From Streptomyces sp. R33 (GTDB lineage: Bacteria > Actinomycetota > Actinomycetes > Streptomycetales > Streptomycetaceae), in contig NZ_CP165727.1 in assembly GCF_041200175.1 (NCBI RefSeq), positions 7,682,001-7,746,000 on the forward strand: a DNA stretch of 64,000 bases, read 5' to 3'. Positions within the stretch are counted from its first letter, which is position 1; each line of letters starts with the position of its first letter. The translations under genes were made by a program, and so were the position numbers. Of this stretch, positions 46,630 through 55,853 are shown one piece after another. The notes under the pieces are model-generated. The model was not told the origin of the DNA, made no database searches, and was given only the letters and a program-made list of their open reading frames with translations.

Positions 46630-47999
46630 CTGCCGCCCTTGATCAGGGCGCGGTACCAGGCGTACGACTCCTTCGGGGTCCGCTCCAGCGTCTCGTAGTC
46701 GACGTGGACCAGCCCGAAGCGCTGCCTGTACCCCTCCGCCCACTCGAAGTTGTCGAGGATCGACCAGATGAAGTAGCCGCGTACGTCGACCCCCTCCGCC
46801 ATCGCCCGGTGCAGGGCGGCCACATGGCCCTCGTGGTACGCGATCCGGCGCGCATCGGCGACCCGCCCCGTCGCAGGATCCGGCCCGTCCCCGTACGAAC
46901 AGCCGTTCTCGGTGATGTACAGCGGCGGCAACCGGTCGCCGTAGCGCTCGCGCAGGGAGACGAGCAGTTCGCGCAGCCCGTCCGGGACCACCGGCCAGCC
47001 GAAGTCGGTGTGCTCGTACCCCTCGATCGGCCGGATGCCGAAGGGGAGGTCCGCGGGTATCTCGATGCCGCCGAACTCGCCGGTCGGAGAGGCCGGTTGC
47101 GGGGCGCCGACGCGCATCGGGTTGTAGTAGTTGATCCCGTACCAGTCCAGCGTCGCCGAGATGGTCTTCAGGTCCTCCGCCACCGGGCCCGGCAGCAGCG
47201 AGGCCAGGCCCTCGTCGGGATATGCGCCGGTCAGGATGGGATCGGCGAAGAGCCGGTTCGTGAGCAGGTCGTACAGCTCGGCGGCACCGCGGTCCTCCGC
47301 GCCGTCGCTCGCCGGCCACACGGGGCTGTGCGAGGCGGCGATGCCGATCTGCCGGGCGCCCGCCGCACGCAGGGCCTGTACGCCCAGCCCGTGGGCCAGG
47401 AGCTGGTGGTGCGCAGCGGGCAGGGCGTCGAAGACGAGACGCTTGCCGGGGGCGTGCTCGCCGAGGCCGTATCCGAGGAGGGTGACCTCGGCGGGCTCGT
47501 TGATGGTGATCCACATCGGGACGCGGTCGGCCAACCGCTGCGCGACCACTGAGGCGTACGCCGCGAACCGTTCGGCGGTGTCGCGGCTGAGCCACCCGCC
47601 CTTCTCCTCCAGGGCCAGCGGGGTGTCCCAGTGGAACAGGGTCGGCACCGGGGTGATGCCGGCGGCGCAGAGCTCGTCGACCAGCCGGTCGTAGAAGTCG
47701 AGCCCCTTGCGGTTGACCTGCCCGTGGCCGTCCGGCAGGACCCGCGACCAGGACACCGAGAACCGGTAGGCGCCGACGCCGAGTTCGGCCATCAGGGCCA
47801 CGTCCTCGCGGTAGCGGCGGTAGTGGTCGGTGGCCACGTCCGCGTGCGAGCCGTCCCGGATGCGTCCCGGTTCCCTGGTGAAGGCGTCCCAGGAGGACGG
47901 GCCCCGGCCGTCGGCAGTGGGCGAGCCTTCGATCTGGAAGGCCGAGGCGGAGACGCCCCAGAGGAAATCGGCGGGGAACGCGGGTACGGGCGCTGTCAT
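46626..47999 (-). CDS. Glycoside hydrolase family 1 beta-glucosidase
   Basis: A 457-residue GH1 enzyme. The N-terminal signature FLWGVSASAFQIEGSP, the acid/base Glu in TINEPAEV near residue 168, and the nucleophile Glu in YITENGCSY near 365 are clear. The protein has no signal peptide, so it acts on sugars already imported. It hydrolyses the terminal beta-glucose (or beta-galactose) of disaccharides and glycosides by a retaining mechanism. It is first in an operon with the MFS permease. The AT-rich stretch TCAATGGAAAGTGAACAAT upstream may hold its promoter. Confidence 0.94.
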   Translation of the reverse strand: MTAPVPAFPADFLWGVSASAFQIEGSPTADGRGPSSWDAFTREPGRIRDGSHADVATDHYRRYREDVALMAELGVGAYRFSVSWSRVLPDGHGQVNRKGLDFYDRLVDELCAAGITPVPTLFHWDTPLALEEKGGWLSRDTAERFAAYASVVAQRLADRVPMWITINEPAEVTLLGYGLGEHAPGKRLVFDALPAAHHQLLAHGLGVQALRAAGARQIGIAASHSPVWPASDGAEDRGAAELYDLLTNRLFADPILTGAYPDEGLASLLPGPVAEDLKTISATLDWYGINYYNPMRVGAPQPASPTGEFGGIEIPADLPFGIRPIEGYEHTDFGWPVVPDGLRELLVSLRERYGDRLPPLYITENGCSYGDGPDPATGRVADARRIAYHEGHVAALHRAMAEGVDVRGYFIWSILDNFEWAEGYRQRFGLVHVDYETLERTPKESYAWYRALIKGGR

Positions 48000-48092
48000 G
48001 CGGGCTCACTTCGGTCGCAGGTGCATCGCTGACGGCACACTTTTGGGCCCCGGAGCCCGCCCTGTCAATGGAAAGTGAACAATCCTCAACTT

Positions 48093-49217
48093 CTACGGCG
48101 GGGTGGTGGCGGCGGTGAGCCGGAACGCGCCGTCCGGCTCGCGCCCGAGCTGCACGCCGAACCCCCGGCAGATGCGGACGAGTACCTCGTACAGCCACCG
48201 GGAGTCCTCGTCCGTCACCGGCCGCAGCCGCAGCCGACGCGACTGCAGCGGTACGAGGCGGACGTCGACGAGCCGGCCGTCCGCGGGGTCCACCGACACC
48301 AGGTACAGCAGCCGCAGGTCGTCCCGGAACTCCGTGTACCCGCCGATGCCCTCGTAGTCGTTGACGAGGTCGCCGCACCCGTAGGCGATGAACCTCCCCC
48401 GGTACACCTCCATCGGCCGCGGATGGTGCGAGGAATGCCCGTGGACCAGATCCGCACCGCCGTCGACGAGCGCGTGCGCGAAGCCGATCTGCTCGCCCGG
48501 GACGCGGTAGCCCCAGTTGGAACCCCAGTGGATCGACACGACCGTCACGTCGCCCGGCCCTTTCGCCCGCCGGATCCGGTCCACCACCTCCGCCGCGGCG
48601 GCATGCGTCGGCTCGGCCACGAAGGCCACGCCGCTGCGCTCCGCCGTCGCGGCCCAGCCGTGCGGAACACCGCTCGAGGCCATGGCCAGCGAGTGCACCA
48701 GCAGCCGCCCGCCGCCCGGGAGCGGGACGGCCGCGGGACGCCGTGCCCCGGCGAGGTCCCGGCCTGCCCCCGCGGTCCGCAGCCCCGCGGCGGCCAGCGC
48801 CACGAGGGTGTCCTCGAGCCCGGTCCGGCCGTGGTCCAGGACGTGGTTGTTGGCGAGGGCGCAGACATCCGGGCGGGCCGCGGCCAGGCACGGCAGGTTG
48901 CCGGGGTGCATCCGGTAGTGGACCGCCTTGCCGCGCGCCCGGTCGTCACACTGCGTGACGGACGTCTCCAGGTTGAGGATCCGCGCGTCCGGCGCCGCGG
49001 CGTCGAGCACCCGCAGTGCATCGCCCCACGGCCACGCGAAGCCGACCGGGCGCGGCACCGCGCCGCCGACCTCCTCGGCCAGCTCCACGTACGTCCGCGC
49101 GTCCCGTACGTACGTCTCCCGCAGCCCCGGATCCCCGGGGTGCGGCAGGATCTGGTCGATGCCGCGGCCCAGCATCACGTCCCCGCAGAGGAAGAGCCTG
49201 ACCAGGTCACCGCCCAT
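48093..49217 (-). CDS. CapA-like protein (poly-gamma-glutamate/capsule synthesis family)
   Basis: A 374-residue protein of the CapA/PgsA metallophosphatase-like fold. LFLCGDVMLGRGIDQ at the start, LANNHVLDHGRTGLEDT and VVSIHWGSNWGYRVP, then VHGHSSHHPRPMEVY are the family blocks with metal ligands (Asp, Asn, His). CapA takes part in poly-gamma-glutamate capsule in Bacillus; homologues are widespread without other capsule genes, as here, so the substrate is unclear. No clear signal peptide. It is divergent from polX. Confidence 0.85.
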   Translation of the reverse strand: MGGDLVRLFLCGDVMLGRGIDQILPHPGDPGLRETYVRDARTYVELAEEVGGAVPRPVGFAWPWGDALRVLDAAAPDARILNLETSVTQCDDRARGKAVHYRMHPGNLPCLAAARPDVCALANNHVLDHGRTGLEDTLVALAAAGLRTAGAGRDLAGARRPAAVPLPGGGRLLVHSLAMASSGVPHGWAATAERSGVAFVAEPTHAAAAEVVDRIRRAKGPGDVTVVSIHWGSNWGYRVPGEQIGFAHALVDGGADLVHGHSSHHPRPMEVYRGRFIAYGCGDLVNDYEGIGGYTEFRDDLRLLYLVSVDPADGRLVDVRLVPLQSRRLRLRPVTDEDSRWLYEVLVRICRGFGVQLGREPDGAFRLTAATTPP

Positions 49218-49277
49218 GACTCAAGGCTAGGTCGCGCCGGTCGAGCCGGGCCCCCGTGCAGGGGGCACTCTGGAGGT

Positions 49278-51002
49278 ATGCCCAGGGCCAACGAACAGGT
49301 CGAGGCACTGCTCCAGGAGTACGCCGACCTGATCGCGATCAGCGGCGGCGACGCCTTCAAGGCGCGCGCGTACGAGAAGGCCGCCCGCGCCATCGGCGGC
49401 CACCCGGCCGATGTCGCCGCGCTCGACGTCAAGGGCCTGCGGGAGATCCCGAACGTGGGCAAGTCGATCGCCGAGAAGGTCGTCGAGTACCTCAGCACCG
49501 GGCACGTACCGGACATCGAGGCACGCAGGGCCGCCGTACCGGCCGGGGTGCGGGCCCTGACCGCGATCCCCGGGCTCGGGCCCCGCAAGGCCCTCGTCCT
49601 GTACGAGGAGCTGGGCGTCTCCTCCGTCAAGCAGCTGGAGGACGCCATCCGCAAGGAGCGGCTGCGCGACCTGAAGGGCTTCGGCGAGCAGACCGAGCAG
49701 AACATCCTGCACGGCATCTCCGTACTCCGGAGCGCCGACGACCGGATCCTGCTCGGCGCGGCGATGGACATCGCCGAGCAGATCGTCGCCGAGATGGAGC
49801 GGATCCGCGGGTGCGTGCGGTGCACGTACGCGGGCTCGCTGCGCCGGATGCGCGAGACGATCGGTGACGTCGACATCCTGGTGGCGGCGGAGACGTCCGC
49901 CCCGTTCATGAGGGCCCTCGCCGAGCTCCCCTTCACGGCCGACGTCATCGCGCACGGGGCGAAGAAGACCTCCATCCGCACCGGGGCCGGCCTCCAGGTC
50001 GATCTGCGCGTCCTGCCGCCGGCGTCCTGGGGCGCGGGACTGCAGTACTTCACCGGATCGAAGGCGCACAACATCCGCACCCGCGCCCTGGCGGTGCGCC
50101 AGGGCCTCAAGCTCTCCGAGTACGGGCTCTTCGACGCCGAGAGCGGCAAGAACCTCGCCTCGGAGACCGAGGAGGAGATCTACGCCCGGCTGGGCCTGCC
50201 CTGGATCCCGCCGACGCTGCGGGAGGACCGCGGGGAGATCGCGGCCGCGCTGCGCGACGAACTCCCCGATCTCGTGGCCGAGGGCGACATCCGGGGCGAC
50301 CTGCACACCCACACGGACCTCACCGACGGCCTCGCCTCCCTGGAGGACATGGTGGCCGCCGCTGCGGCGCGCGGGTACGCGTACTACGCGGTCACCGACC
50401 ACGCGCCGGACCTCGCCATGCAGCGCATGACGCAGGAGAAGATCCTGGCGCAGCGCGAGCAGGTACGGGCCATGGACCGCACGGTGCACGGGATGCGGCT
50501 GCTGCACGGCACGGAACTCAACATCGGCCCGGACGGGGGCCTGGACTGGCCCGACGAGTTCCTCGCGGGCTTCGACCTGTGCGTGGCCTCCGTGCACTCC
50601 CACTTCGGCCAGAGCCGGGCCGCCATGACCCGGCGCTTCATCCGGGCCTGCGAGAACCCGCACGTCGCCGTCATCGGGCACCCGACCACGCGGCGGATCG
50701 GGCGGCGCCCCGGTGTGGACGCCGACTTCGACGCGGTCTTCGAGGCCTGCGCGCGGACGGGCACCGCCCTGGAGATCAACGCGCATCCGGAGCGGCTCGA
50801 TCTGCGCGACGAGGACATCCTGCGCGCGAAGGGCCACGGGGTGAAGTTCGCGGTCAATTCGGATGCGCACGCGACCACGCACCTGCCGTACCTGCGCTAC
50901 GGGGTGGGCACGGCGCAGCGCGGCTGGCTGACCAAGGACGATGTCATCAACACCTGGCCGTGGGCCCGCCTGCGCCGGTTCCTGCACGGGAAGCGGGCCT
51001 GA
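49278..51002 (+). CDS. polX: PolX-type DNA polymerase with PHP domain
   Basis: A 574-residue bacterial family-X polymerase. Helix-hairpin-helix segments (REIPNVGKSIAEKVVEYL; LTAIPGLGPRKALVLYEE) lead to the nucleotidyltransferase motif GSLRRMRETIGDVDILV with two acidic catalytic residues. The C-terminal PHP phosphoesterase domain starts near residue 338: GDLHTHTDLTDG, YAVTDHAPD, HGTELNI, NSDAHATTHL. Such enzymes fill gaps in base-excision repair, and the PHP part adds 3'-5' exonuclease or 3'-phosphodiesterase activity. The ATG follows TGGAGG. It stands alone. Confidence 0.94.
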   Translation: MPRANEQVEALLQEYADLIAISGGDAFKARAYEKAARAIGGHPADVAALDVKGLREIPNVGKSIAEKVVEYLSTGHVPDIEARRAAVPAGVRALTAIPGLGPRKALVLYEELGVSSVKQLEDAIRKERLRDLKGFGEQTEQNILHGISVLRSADDRILLGAAMDIAEQIVAEMERIRGCVRCTYAGSLRRMRETIGDVDILVAAETSAPFMRALAELPFTADVIAHGAKKTSIRTGAGLQVDLRVLPPASWGAGLQYFTGSKAHNIRTRALAVRQGLKLSEYGLFDAESGKNLASETEEEIYARLGLPWIPPTLREDRGEIAAALRDELPDLVAEGDIRGDLHTHTDLTDGLASLEDMVAAAAARGYAYYAVTDHAPDLAMQRMTQEKILAQREQVRAMDRTVHGMRLLHGTELNIGPDGGLDWPDEFLAGFDLCVASVHSHFGQSRAAMTRRFIRACENPHVAVIGHPTTRRIGRRPGVDADFDAVFEACARTGTALEINAHPERLDLRDEDILRAKGHGVKFAVNSDAHATTHLPYLRYGVGTAQRGWLTKDDVINTWPWARLRRFLHGKRA

Positions 51003-51056
51003 CACCCGTGCCCGCCCCCGTGGATCGGGGCAGGCCGGGCGTGCGTGCGCAGCGGG

Positions 51057-51272
51057 TCAGTTGTTCTGGGTGGCGTCCGAGTCCGCCTGGGCCGCCGCGC
51101 TTTCGGCGTCGTCCAGCTTCTGCTGCATGTCCTTGACCTGGGCGTCGTCGGAGCTCACGGACCGGGTGCCCTGGGGCTCGGCCTTCGCGCCCGGGAGGCA
51201 GCCGGTGAGCAGCAGCGCGGCCGCCGTGAGCAGGGTGGCGAGACCCGCGGCGGCGCGGCGGGGCACGTTCAC
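51057..51272 (-). CDS. Small predicted lipoprotein
   Basis: A 71-residue lipoprotein: VNVPRRAAAGLATLLTAAAL is the signal peptide and LTGC the lipobox. The mature chain is a short acidic helix (DDAQVKDMQQKLDDAESAAA, QADSDATQ), as in Lpp-like surface coiled coils. GTG is the start after CAGGAGTCCAA; it overlaps the stop of the preceding gene by 4 bases, so the two are coupled. Function unknown. Confidence 0.75.
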   Translation of the reverse strand: MNVPRRAAAGLATLLTAAALLLTGCLPGAKAEPQGTRSVSSDDAQVKDMQQKLDDAESAAAQADSDATQNN

Positions 51273-51685
51273 TTGGACTCCTGCGCGGAACACCAGGTGC
51301 TGACGGCCTTCAGGTCGTCCTGCCGCTTCTGCAGGGTGGGCAGCAGGCTCTTGCGGAAGGTCAGGCGGTCGTTCAGGTAGGTGTGGACCTCGGTGTGGCC
51401 GGCGGTCTGCGCGTTCGCGACGCGCTGCTCCAGGCGGGCGACGGAGCCGAGGACGGTGACGTCGCCGTTGAGGCGGTCGATCGCGGTGCTGACGCGGGTC
51501 TGCGTCTTCGGCAGACGCTTGCAGATCGCCTTGGCGCCGTCGCCCTTCGGCGCGGACTTGGCCGACTTCGGGGCGGCGGGGGCGGGGCTGCCGCCATCGG
51601 CCTGGGCGGGGACGGCGGAGAGCAGAGCGCCGGCCAGCGCCACGGCGCCGATCGCGGCAGCGGCGGTCCTACGGTTCGGGAGCAT
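51269..51685 (-). CDS. Secreted small helical protein
   Basis: A 138-residue exported protein. MLPNRRTAAAAIGAVALAGA then LLSAVPAQADG is a Sec signal peptide. The mature part is helical with two Cys (AICKRLPKTQTRVSTAIDRL; VSTWCSAQESK). The ATG was chosen because GAAGGGGAT precedes it and it starts the signal peptide. It is translationally coupled with the small lipoprotein. The two-component genes lie just upstream, which may regulate the pair. Confidence 0.78.
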   Translation of the reverse strand: MLPNRRTAAAAIGAVALAGALLSAVPAQADGGSPAPAAPKSAKSAPKGDGAKAICKRLPKTQTRVSTAIDRLNGDVTVLGSVARLEQRVANAQTAGHTEVHTYLNDRLTFRKSLLPTLQKRQDDLKAVSTWCSAQESK

Positions 51686-51823
51686 GGCTGTATCCCCTTC
51701 GGTACGAACGGGCCGGCTCACAGGCGGCCGACCGGTCAGGACGGTAGGAGGTGTCTTTGTGGAAACTTTGTGAGTCCACAGGAACGCCCCCGTGGGGGCC
51801 GGCCCTGGCCGGTTCGTCGCCGT

Positions 51824-53269
51824 TCAGTCCCCTCGGGAGATCCAGTCGCGGCGCCTCGGCAGGCGCAGCGTCGGCGCGTCCGCGGCCGACAGGGGCAGGC
51901 GCACCTCGACGCGGGTGCCCGCGGCGTCGGGCGGCGTCCCGATCGAGATCGTGCCCTGGTGCAGCGCGACCTGCTGGGCGACGAGGGTCAGACCGAGCCC
52001 GGAGCCGGGGCTGCCCGGGCGGTGGTGGAACCGGCGGAAGACGGCTTCCCGCTCGCCGGGCGGGATGCCGGGCCCCGCGTCGTCCACGGTGAGCACGGCG
52101 TGCCCGCCCTCCGCGCGCAGCCGTACCGCGATCCTGGCCGGCTCGTCGGGCAGGTGGCCGTGCACCACCGCATTGCCCAGCAGATTGGCGAGCAGGATGG
52201 CCACCCCGGCATCCCATCCGAACACCCGCAGCTCCGGCGGGAGTTCAGCTTCGATCCGGACCGTGGGATGGCGGCGGCCGGTCTCGCCGCAGACCGTGTC
52301 CACCAGCTCGGAGAGGTCGAGGGAGGCGAACGCGGACACCTCCACCAGATCGCCCCGGGCGAGCATCCGCAGGGCCGTGAGCAGGTCCAGCAGCCGGGCG
52401 TGGTCGCTCTGCAAGTCCCGTACGATCTCTGCCCGTTCGGCGGGGGAGAGGTCGGGGTGGGCGGCGAGGACGTCCAGGTCGGTCCGGATGCTCATGAGCG
52501 GTGTGCGCAGCTCGTGCGAGGCGGCGGAGGAGAACGAGCGGGCGGTGTCGAGCGCCTGCGCCGTCCGGGCGGCCTGCTCCTCGTACCGGGCCAGCAACTG
52601 GCCGATGGCGGTGGCAAGTTCGTCCACCTCGGCGATGTTCACCGGTGCGGTGGCGAAGGCGGCCGCGCCCGCCCCCGGGTCGAGCGCGGCGGCCCGCCGG
52701 CTCAGCCTCCGTACGGAGGCGGTGGCGCGGCCGGCCAGCGCGTACGCCAGCAGCCCGGAGACCGGCGCCGACAGCAGGGCCACCAGCAGGACCCGGCGGC
52801 GCACGGCGACGACCTGAGGGTCGGCGGCCGATGCAGGGGTGAACAGCCAGAACGTGCCCGGGGCCGGCCCGGCGACCGGGACGGTCAGCACCCGCCAGGC
52901 ATGGCCCTTGGCCCGGACGGTGACCGGCCCGTCCGGCGTCCGCTCGGGCAGTCGTACCGGGTCGGCGGGCTGCGGCCCGCCCTCCAGGACGACCGTTCCG
53001 TCCGTGGTCCGTACCCGGATCCCTGCGTCGAGCACGTCGCCGAGGACCTTGCGGTGCTGGTTCTGCTCCGCCTTCGGCCGCCCGTTCAGGTCGGCCGTGA
53101 GCATCGCCTTGACGTCCGGGAGGACGGCCGAGGCCCGGTCCTGCAGGCGGGTGTCCTGCTGCTGGTGCAGGTCGCGGCTGACCAGCCCGAGCACCAGCAG
53201 GCCCGCGGCGAGCACCAGCAGGGGCACCACCACGGTCACCGAGAGCGCGATGCGGGTGGCGAGTTTCAC
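51824..53269 (-). CDS. Sensor histidine kinase
   Basis: A 481-residue membrane kinase. Membrane helices at about 5-30 and 145-170 enclose a roughly 110-residue extracellular sensor. A HAMP-like linker (RRLSRRAAALDPGA) precedes the HisKA motif SSAASHELRTPLMSIRTDL (phosphorylated His near 251). The ATPase has N box LLANLLGNAVVHG, G1 VDDAGPGIPPGE, and G2 GSGLGLTLV. GTG start overlaps the response-regulator stop by 4 bases, so they form one operon. The extracellular signal is unknown; nearby exported small proteins are possible partners. Confidence 0.92.
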   Translation of the reverse strand: MKLATRIALSVTVVVPLLVLAAGLLVLGLVSRDLHQQQDTRLQDRASAVLPDVKAMLTADLNGRPKAEQNQHRKVLGDVLDAGIRVRTTDGTVVLEGGPQPADPVRLPERTPDGPVTVRAKGHAWRVLTVPVAGPAPGTFWLFTPASAADPQVVAVRRRVLLVALLSAPVSGLLAYALAGRATASVRRLSRRAAALDPGAGAAAFATAPVNIAEVDELATAIGQLLARYEEQAARTAQALDTARSFSSAASHELRTPLMSIRTDLDVLAAHPDLSPAERAEIVRDLQSDHARLLDLLTALRMLARGDLVEVSAFASLDLSELVDTVCGETGRRHPTVRIEAELPPELRVFGWDAGVAILLANLLGNAVVHGHLPDEPARIAVRLRAEGGHAVLTVDDAGPGIPPGEREAVFRRFHHRPGSPGSGLGLTLVAQQVALHQGTISIGTPPDAAGTRVEVRLPLSAADAPTLRLPRRRDWISRGD

Positions 53270-53982
53270 GCGCCGCTCCGGTCCTCGGGCACGCGCAGGA
53301 CGAAACCGACCCCGCGCACCGTGTGGATCAGGCGCGGGCGCCCGCCCTCTTCCAGCTTGCGGCGCAGATAGCTGACGAAGGTGTCGACGGCGTCGCTGCG
53401 GACCTCGAAGTCGTAGCCCCACACCCGGTCCAGCAGCTGGTCCCTCGTGAGGACGATCCCCGCGTTGCGCACCAGCTGGACCAACAGCTCGAACTCGCGC
53501 CGGGTGAGGTGGAGTTCGGTCCCCTCGTGGTGTACCTGCCGGCTGGCCCCGTCGATCACCAGCGGTCCCGCCCGCAGTACGTCGGACGCGGGGGCCTGGG
53601 CCGGCCGCCGCCGCAGCAGGGCGTGCAGGCGCAGCACGAGCTCCTCCAGGGCGAAGGGTTTGACCAGGTAGTCGTCCGCCCCGGCCTGCAGCCCTGCGAT
53701 CCGGTCCGCGACCTCGTCGAGGGCCGACAGCATCAGAACGGGAGTCTCGTCGCCCCGGGCCCGCAGGCTGCGGCAGACCTCCGTGCCGGTCAGGCCGGGC
53801 ATCGAGACGTCGAGTACGAGGACGTGCGGGGCCTGGCCGCCGAGCAGGCGCAGCGCGGCGGGCCCGTCCTCGGCGAGGAGCACGGTGAAGCCGCTCAGCC
53901 GCAGCCCGCGCTCCAGCGAGCGGCGGATGGCGGCGTCGTCGTCCGCCACCAGCACCAGTCCGGTGGATGTGCTGCCGGTCAC
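53266..53982 (-). CDS. OmpR-type response regulator
   Basis: A 238-residue regulator. Receiver domain: acidic pocket VLVADDDAA, phospho-Asp in VLVLDVSMPGLTGTE near residue 57, and Lys in DDYLVKPFALEELV. A winged-helix DNA-binding domain follows (ELHLTRREFELLVQLVRNAG, VRSDAVDTFVSYLRRKLEEG, LIHTVRGVGFVLR). The GTG (VTGSTS) is preferred to an upstream start because GAGGAGGACA lies just before it. Its partner kinase gene overlaps its stop. Targets are not identified; the two small exported proteins downstream are obvious candidates. Confidence 0.93.
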   Translation of the reverse strand: MTGSTSTGLVLVADDDAAIRRSLERGLRLSGFTVLLAEDGPAALRLLGGQAPHVLVLDVSMPGLTGTEVCRSLRARGDETPVLMLSALDEVADRIAGLQAGADDYLVKPFALEELVLRLHALLRRRPAQAPASDVLRAGPLVIDGASRQVHHEGTELHLTRREFELLVQLVRNAGIVLTRDQLLDRVWGYDFEVRSDAVDTFVSYLRRKLEEGGRPRLIHTVRGVGFVLRVPEDRSGA

Positions 53983-54182
53983 ACTGTCCTCCTCGTGCAC
54001 GGCCCCGTCGGAGCCGGGCCGACCCTCTCACGGCCGCCGGACCGCCGGGAAGCCGGGGTGTGGAGCGGGGAGGGCGCGCGAAGGTGCGGGACAGCCGTGC
54101 CATCGCGCGCGACGACCCTCAGGGCCCTTTCCGATGTCGTGAAACCTTCCTTGACAGGGTAGGGGGGCGCCCTCACACTGAC

Positions 54183-54199
54183 GTTGCGTTCACCGCAAT
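54183..54199. promoter_or_regulatory. IclR-type operator-like inverted repeat before the ferredoxin gene
   Basis: GTTGCG-TTCAC-CGCAAT: an inverted repeat of GTTGCG with N5 spacing. An almost identical element (GTTGCG-CTGAA-CGCAAC) lies before the GMC oxidoreductase gene. Sharing the pattern suggests control by the cluster's IclR regulator. Confidence 0.6.
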
Positions 54200-54226
54200 C
54201 CGTTTCGCTATACGCACCGAGGTGTC

Positions 54227-54574
54227 ATGAAGATTCCCGTGTGCCGACTCGCCGATCTTCCGCGAGGCGAGGCCTGCAGACTCGATTCCGATCCTCCGAT
54301 CGCGGTGTTCCATACCGAGGCCGGCGAGGTGTACGCCATCGACGACACGTGCACCCACCAGGACGCCTCCCTCTCCGACGGCTGGCTCGAGGGGTGCGAG
54401 GTCGAATGCCCCCTGCACGCCTCGAAGTTCGACCTGCGCTCCGGCAGCGTCGACTCCCCGCCCGCCAAGCGCCCCGTTCGCACCCATCAGGTCCTCGTCG
54501 AGGACGGCACGGTGTACGTCCTGCCGACCCCGGCGCCCCGTGCGGCCGTTCACCGGGTGGACGGCCGCACGTGA
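54227..54574 (+). CDS. Rieske-type [2Fe-2S] ferredoxin
   Basis: A 115-residue small Rieske protein. The iron-sulfur motifs are CTHQDASL (Cys-x-His) and CPLHASKFDLRSG (Cys-x2-His), spaced as in oxygenase ferredoxins. It would shuttle electrons from the reductase encoded next to the Rieske oxygenase two genes on. GAGGTG precedes the ATG. It is the first gene of the cluster's plus-strand operon, after an IclR-like inverted repeat. Confidence 0.92.
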   Translation: MKIPVCRLADLPRGEACRLDSDPPIAVFHTEAGEVYAIDDTCTHQDASLSDGWLEGCEVECPLHASKFDLRSGSVDSPPAKRPVRTHQVLVEDGTVYVLPTPAPRAAVHRVDGRT

Positions 54575-55755
54575 AGACCGTGGCCGTCGTCGGCGCCTCG
54601 CTCGCCGGCCTGTCCGCCGCCCGCTCGTTGCGCGAGCAGGGCTACGACGGGCGGCTCGTCCTCATCGGCGGCGAACCCCACCGCCCGTACGACAGGCCCC
54701 CGTTGTCGAAGGAGTTCCTCGCCGGCGAGATCGACGAGGACGCGCTCGCCCTCGAAGCGGAGGGCGAGGACCTCGCGGCCGTATGGGAGCTCGGCGTGCG
54801 GGCCATCGGGATCGACACCGGGTCGTGGGCCGAGCACCACGTACGGCTCGCCGACGGCCGGTCGGTCCGGGCCCACGGCATCGTGATCGCCACCGGCGCC
54901 GCAGCCAGGACCCTGCCCGGGAGCGAGCGCCTCGACGGCGTGCACGTCCTGCGCACCCTGGACGACGCCCGCGCGCTGCGGGCGGACCTGGCCCGCGGCG
55001 GCCGACTGGTGGTCGTGGGCGGCGGGTTCATCGGAGCGGAGGTCGCCTCCACCGCGCGGCGGCTCGGCCTCGAGGTCACCGTCGTGGAAGCGGCGCCCAC
55101 ACCGCTGGCCGGCCCGCTCGGCAGGGAGATGGGCTCCCTCGTCTCCCGGCTGCACGCCGACCACGGCGTGCGCCTGCTGTGCGGAACGGGCGTACGCGCA
55201 CTCGCCGGTACGGGGAGGGTGGAGGCCGTCGTGCTCGACGACGGCCGCCGCCTCGACGCCGACACCGTGGTCGTCGGGGTGGGCGCCCGCCCGTGCACGG
55301 ACTGGCTGGCGGGTTCCGGACTGGACTTGGACGACGGCGTACGGTGTGACGCGGCCGGCCGTACGAGCATCCCCGGCATCGTCGCCGTCGGGGACTGCGC
55401 GGCCTGGTACGAGCCCGCGGTCGGGGCCCACCGCCGGGTCGAGCACTGGACCGGCGCGCGGGAGCGCCCTGCCACGGCGGTCGCCGCCCTGCTCTCCGGC
55501 GGGCAGGGCGTGCCGGAGGCGCCCCGGCCCCCGTACTTCTGGTCCGACCAGTACGGGTCCCGGATCCAGTTCGCGGGGTACGCCGCGCAGGCCGACAGCG
55601 TCACGCTCGAGGAGGGCGCGGCGGCCGACCGCAGCTTCCTCGCGGTCTACCGGAGCGCGGGCCGGCCGGTCGCGGTGCTCGGCCTGAACCAGACGCGGCT
55701 GTTCACGCGGTGGCGGCGCAGGCTGGCCACCGCCGAGGCCCGGACGGCCGGTTGA
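54571..55755 (+). CDS. Ferredoxin reductase (FAD-dependent)
   Basis: A 394-residue flavoprotein. FAD motif VAVVGASLAGLSAARSLR, substrate-side block PYDRPPLSKEFLAGE, NAD motif VVVGGGFIGAEVASTARRLG near residue 150, and second FAD block IVAVGDCAAWYEP. It passes NAD(P)H electrons to the Rieske ferredoxin, with which it is translationally coupled (GTGA overlap). Together with the oxygenase they form a three-component system. The GTG start comes directly from the overlap. Confidence 0.92.
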   Translation: MKTVAVVGASLAGLSAARSLREQGYDGRLVLIGGEPHRPYDRPPLSKEFLAGEIDEDALALEAEGEDLAAVWELGVRAIGIDTGSWAEHHVRLADGRSVRAHGIVIATGAAARTLPGSERLDGVHVLRTLDDARALRADLARGGRLVVVGGGFIGAEVASTARRLGLEVTVVEAAPTPLAGPLGREMGSLVSRLHADHGVRLLCGTGVRALAGTGRVEAVVLDDGRRLDADTVVVGVGARPCTDWLAGSGLDLDDGVRCDAAGRTSIPGIVAVGDCAAWYEPAVGAHRRVEHWTGARERPATAVAALLSGGQGVPEAPRPPYFWSDQYGSRIQFAGYAAQADSVTLEEGAAADRSFLAVYRSAGRPVAVLGLNQTRLFTRWRRRLATAEARTAG

Positions 55756-55853
55756 CCCACCCGGGGGTCCCGGTCCGGCACCCCTGGGCCCCGCCCTGCC
55801 GGCCCCCCCCGATGCACCACGCCCCGAACCACGACGTTCCGCGAGGAGTGCAC

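Noticed and set aside
49227..51005. 592-codon minus-strand frame opposite polX
   Set aside because: Antisense shadow; polX has complete HhH, transferase and PHP motifs.
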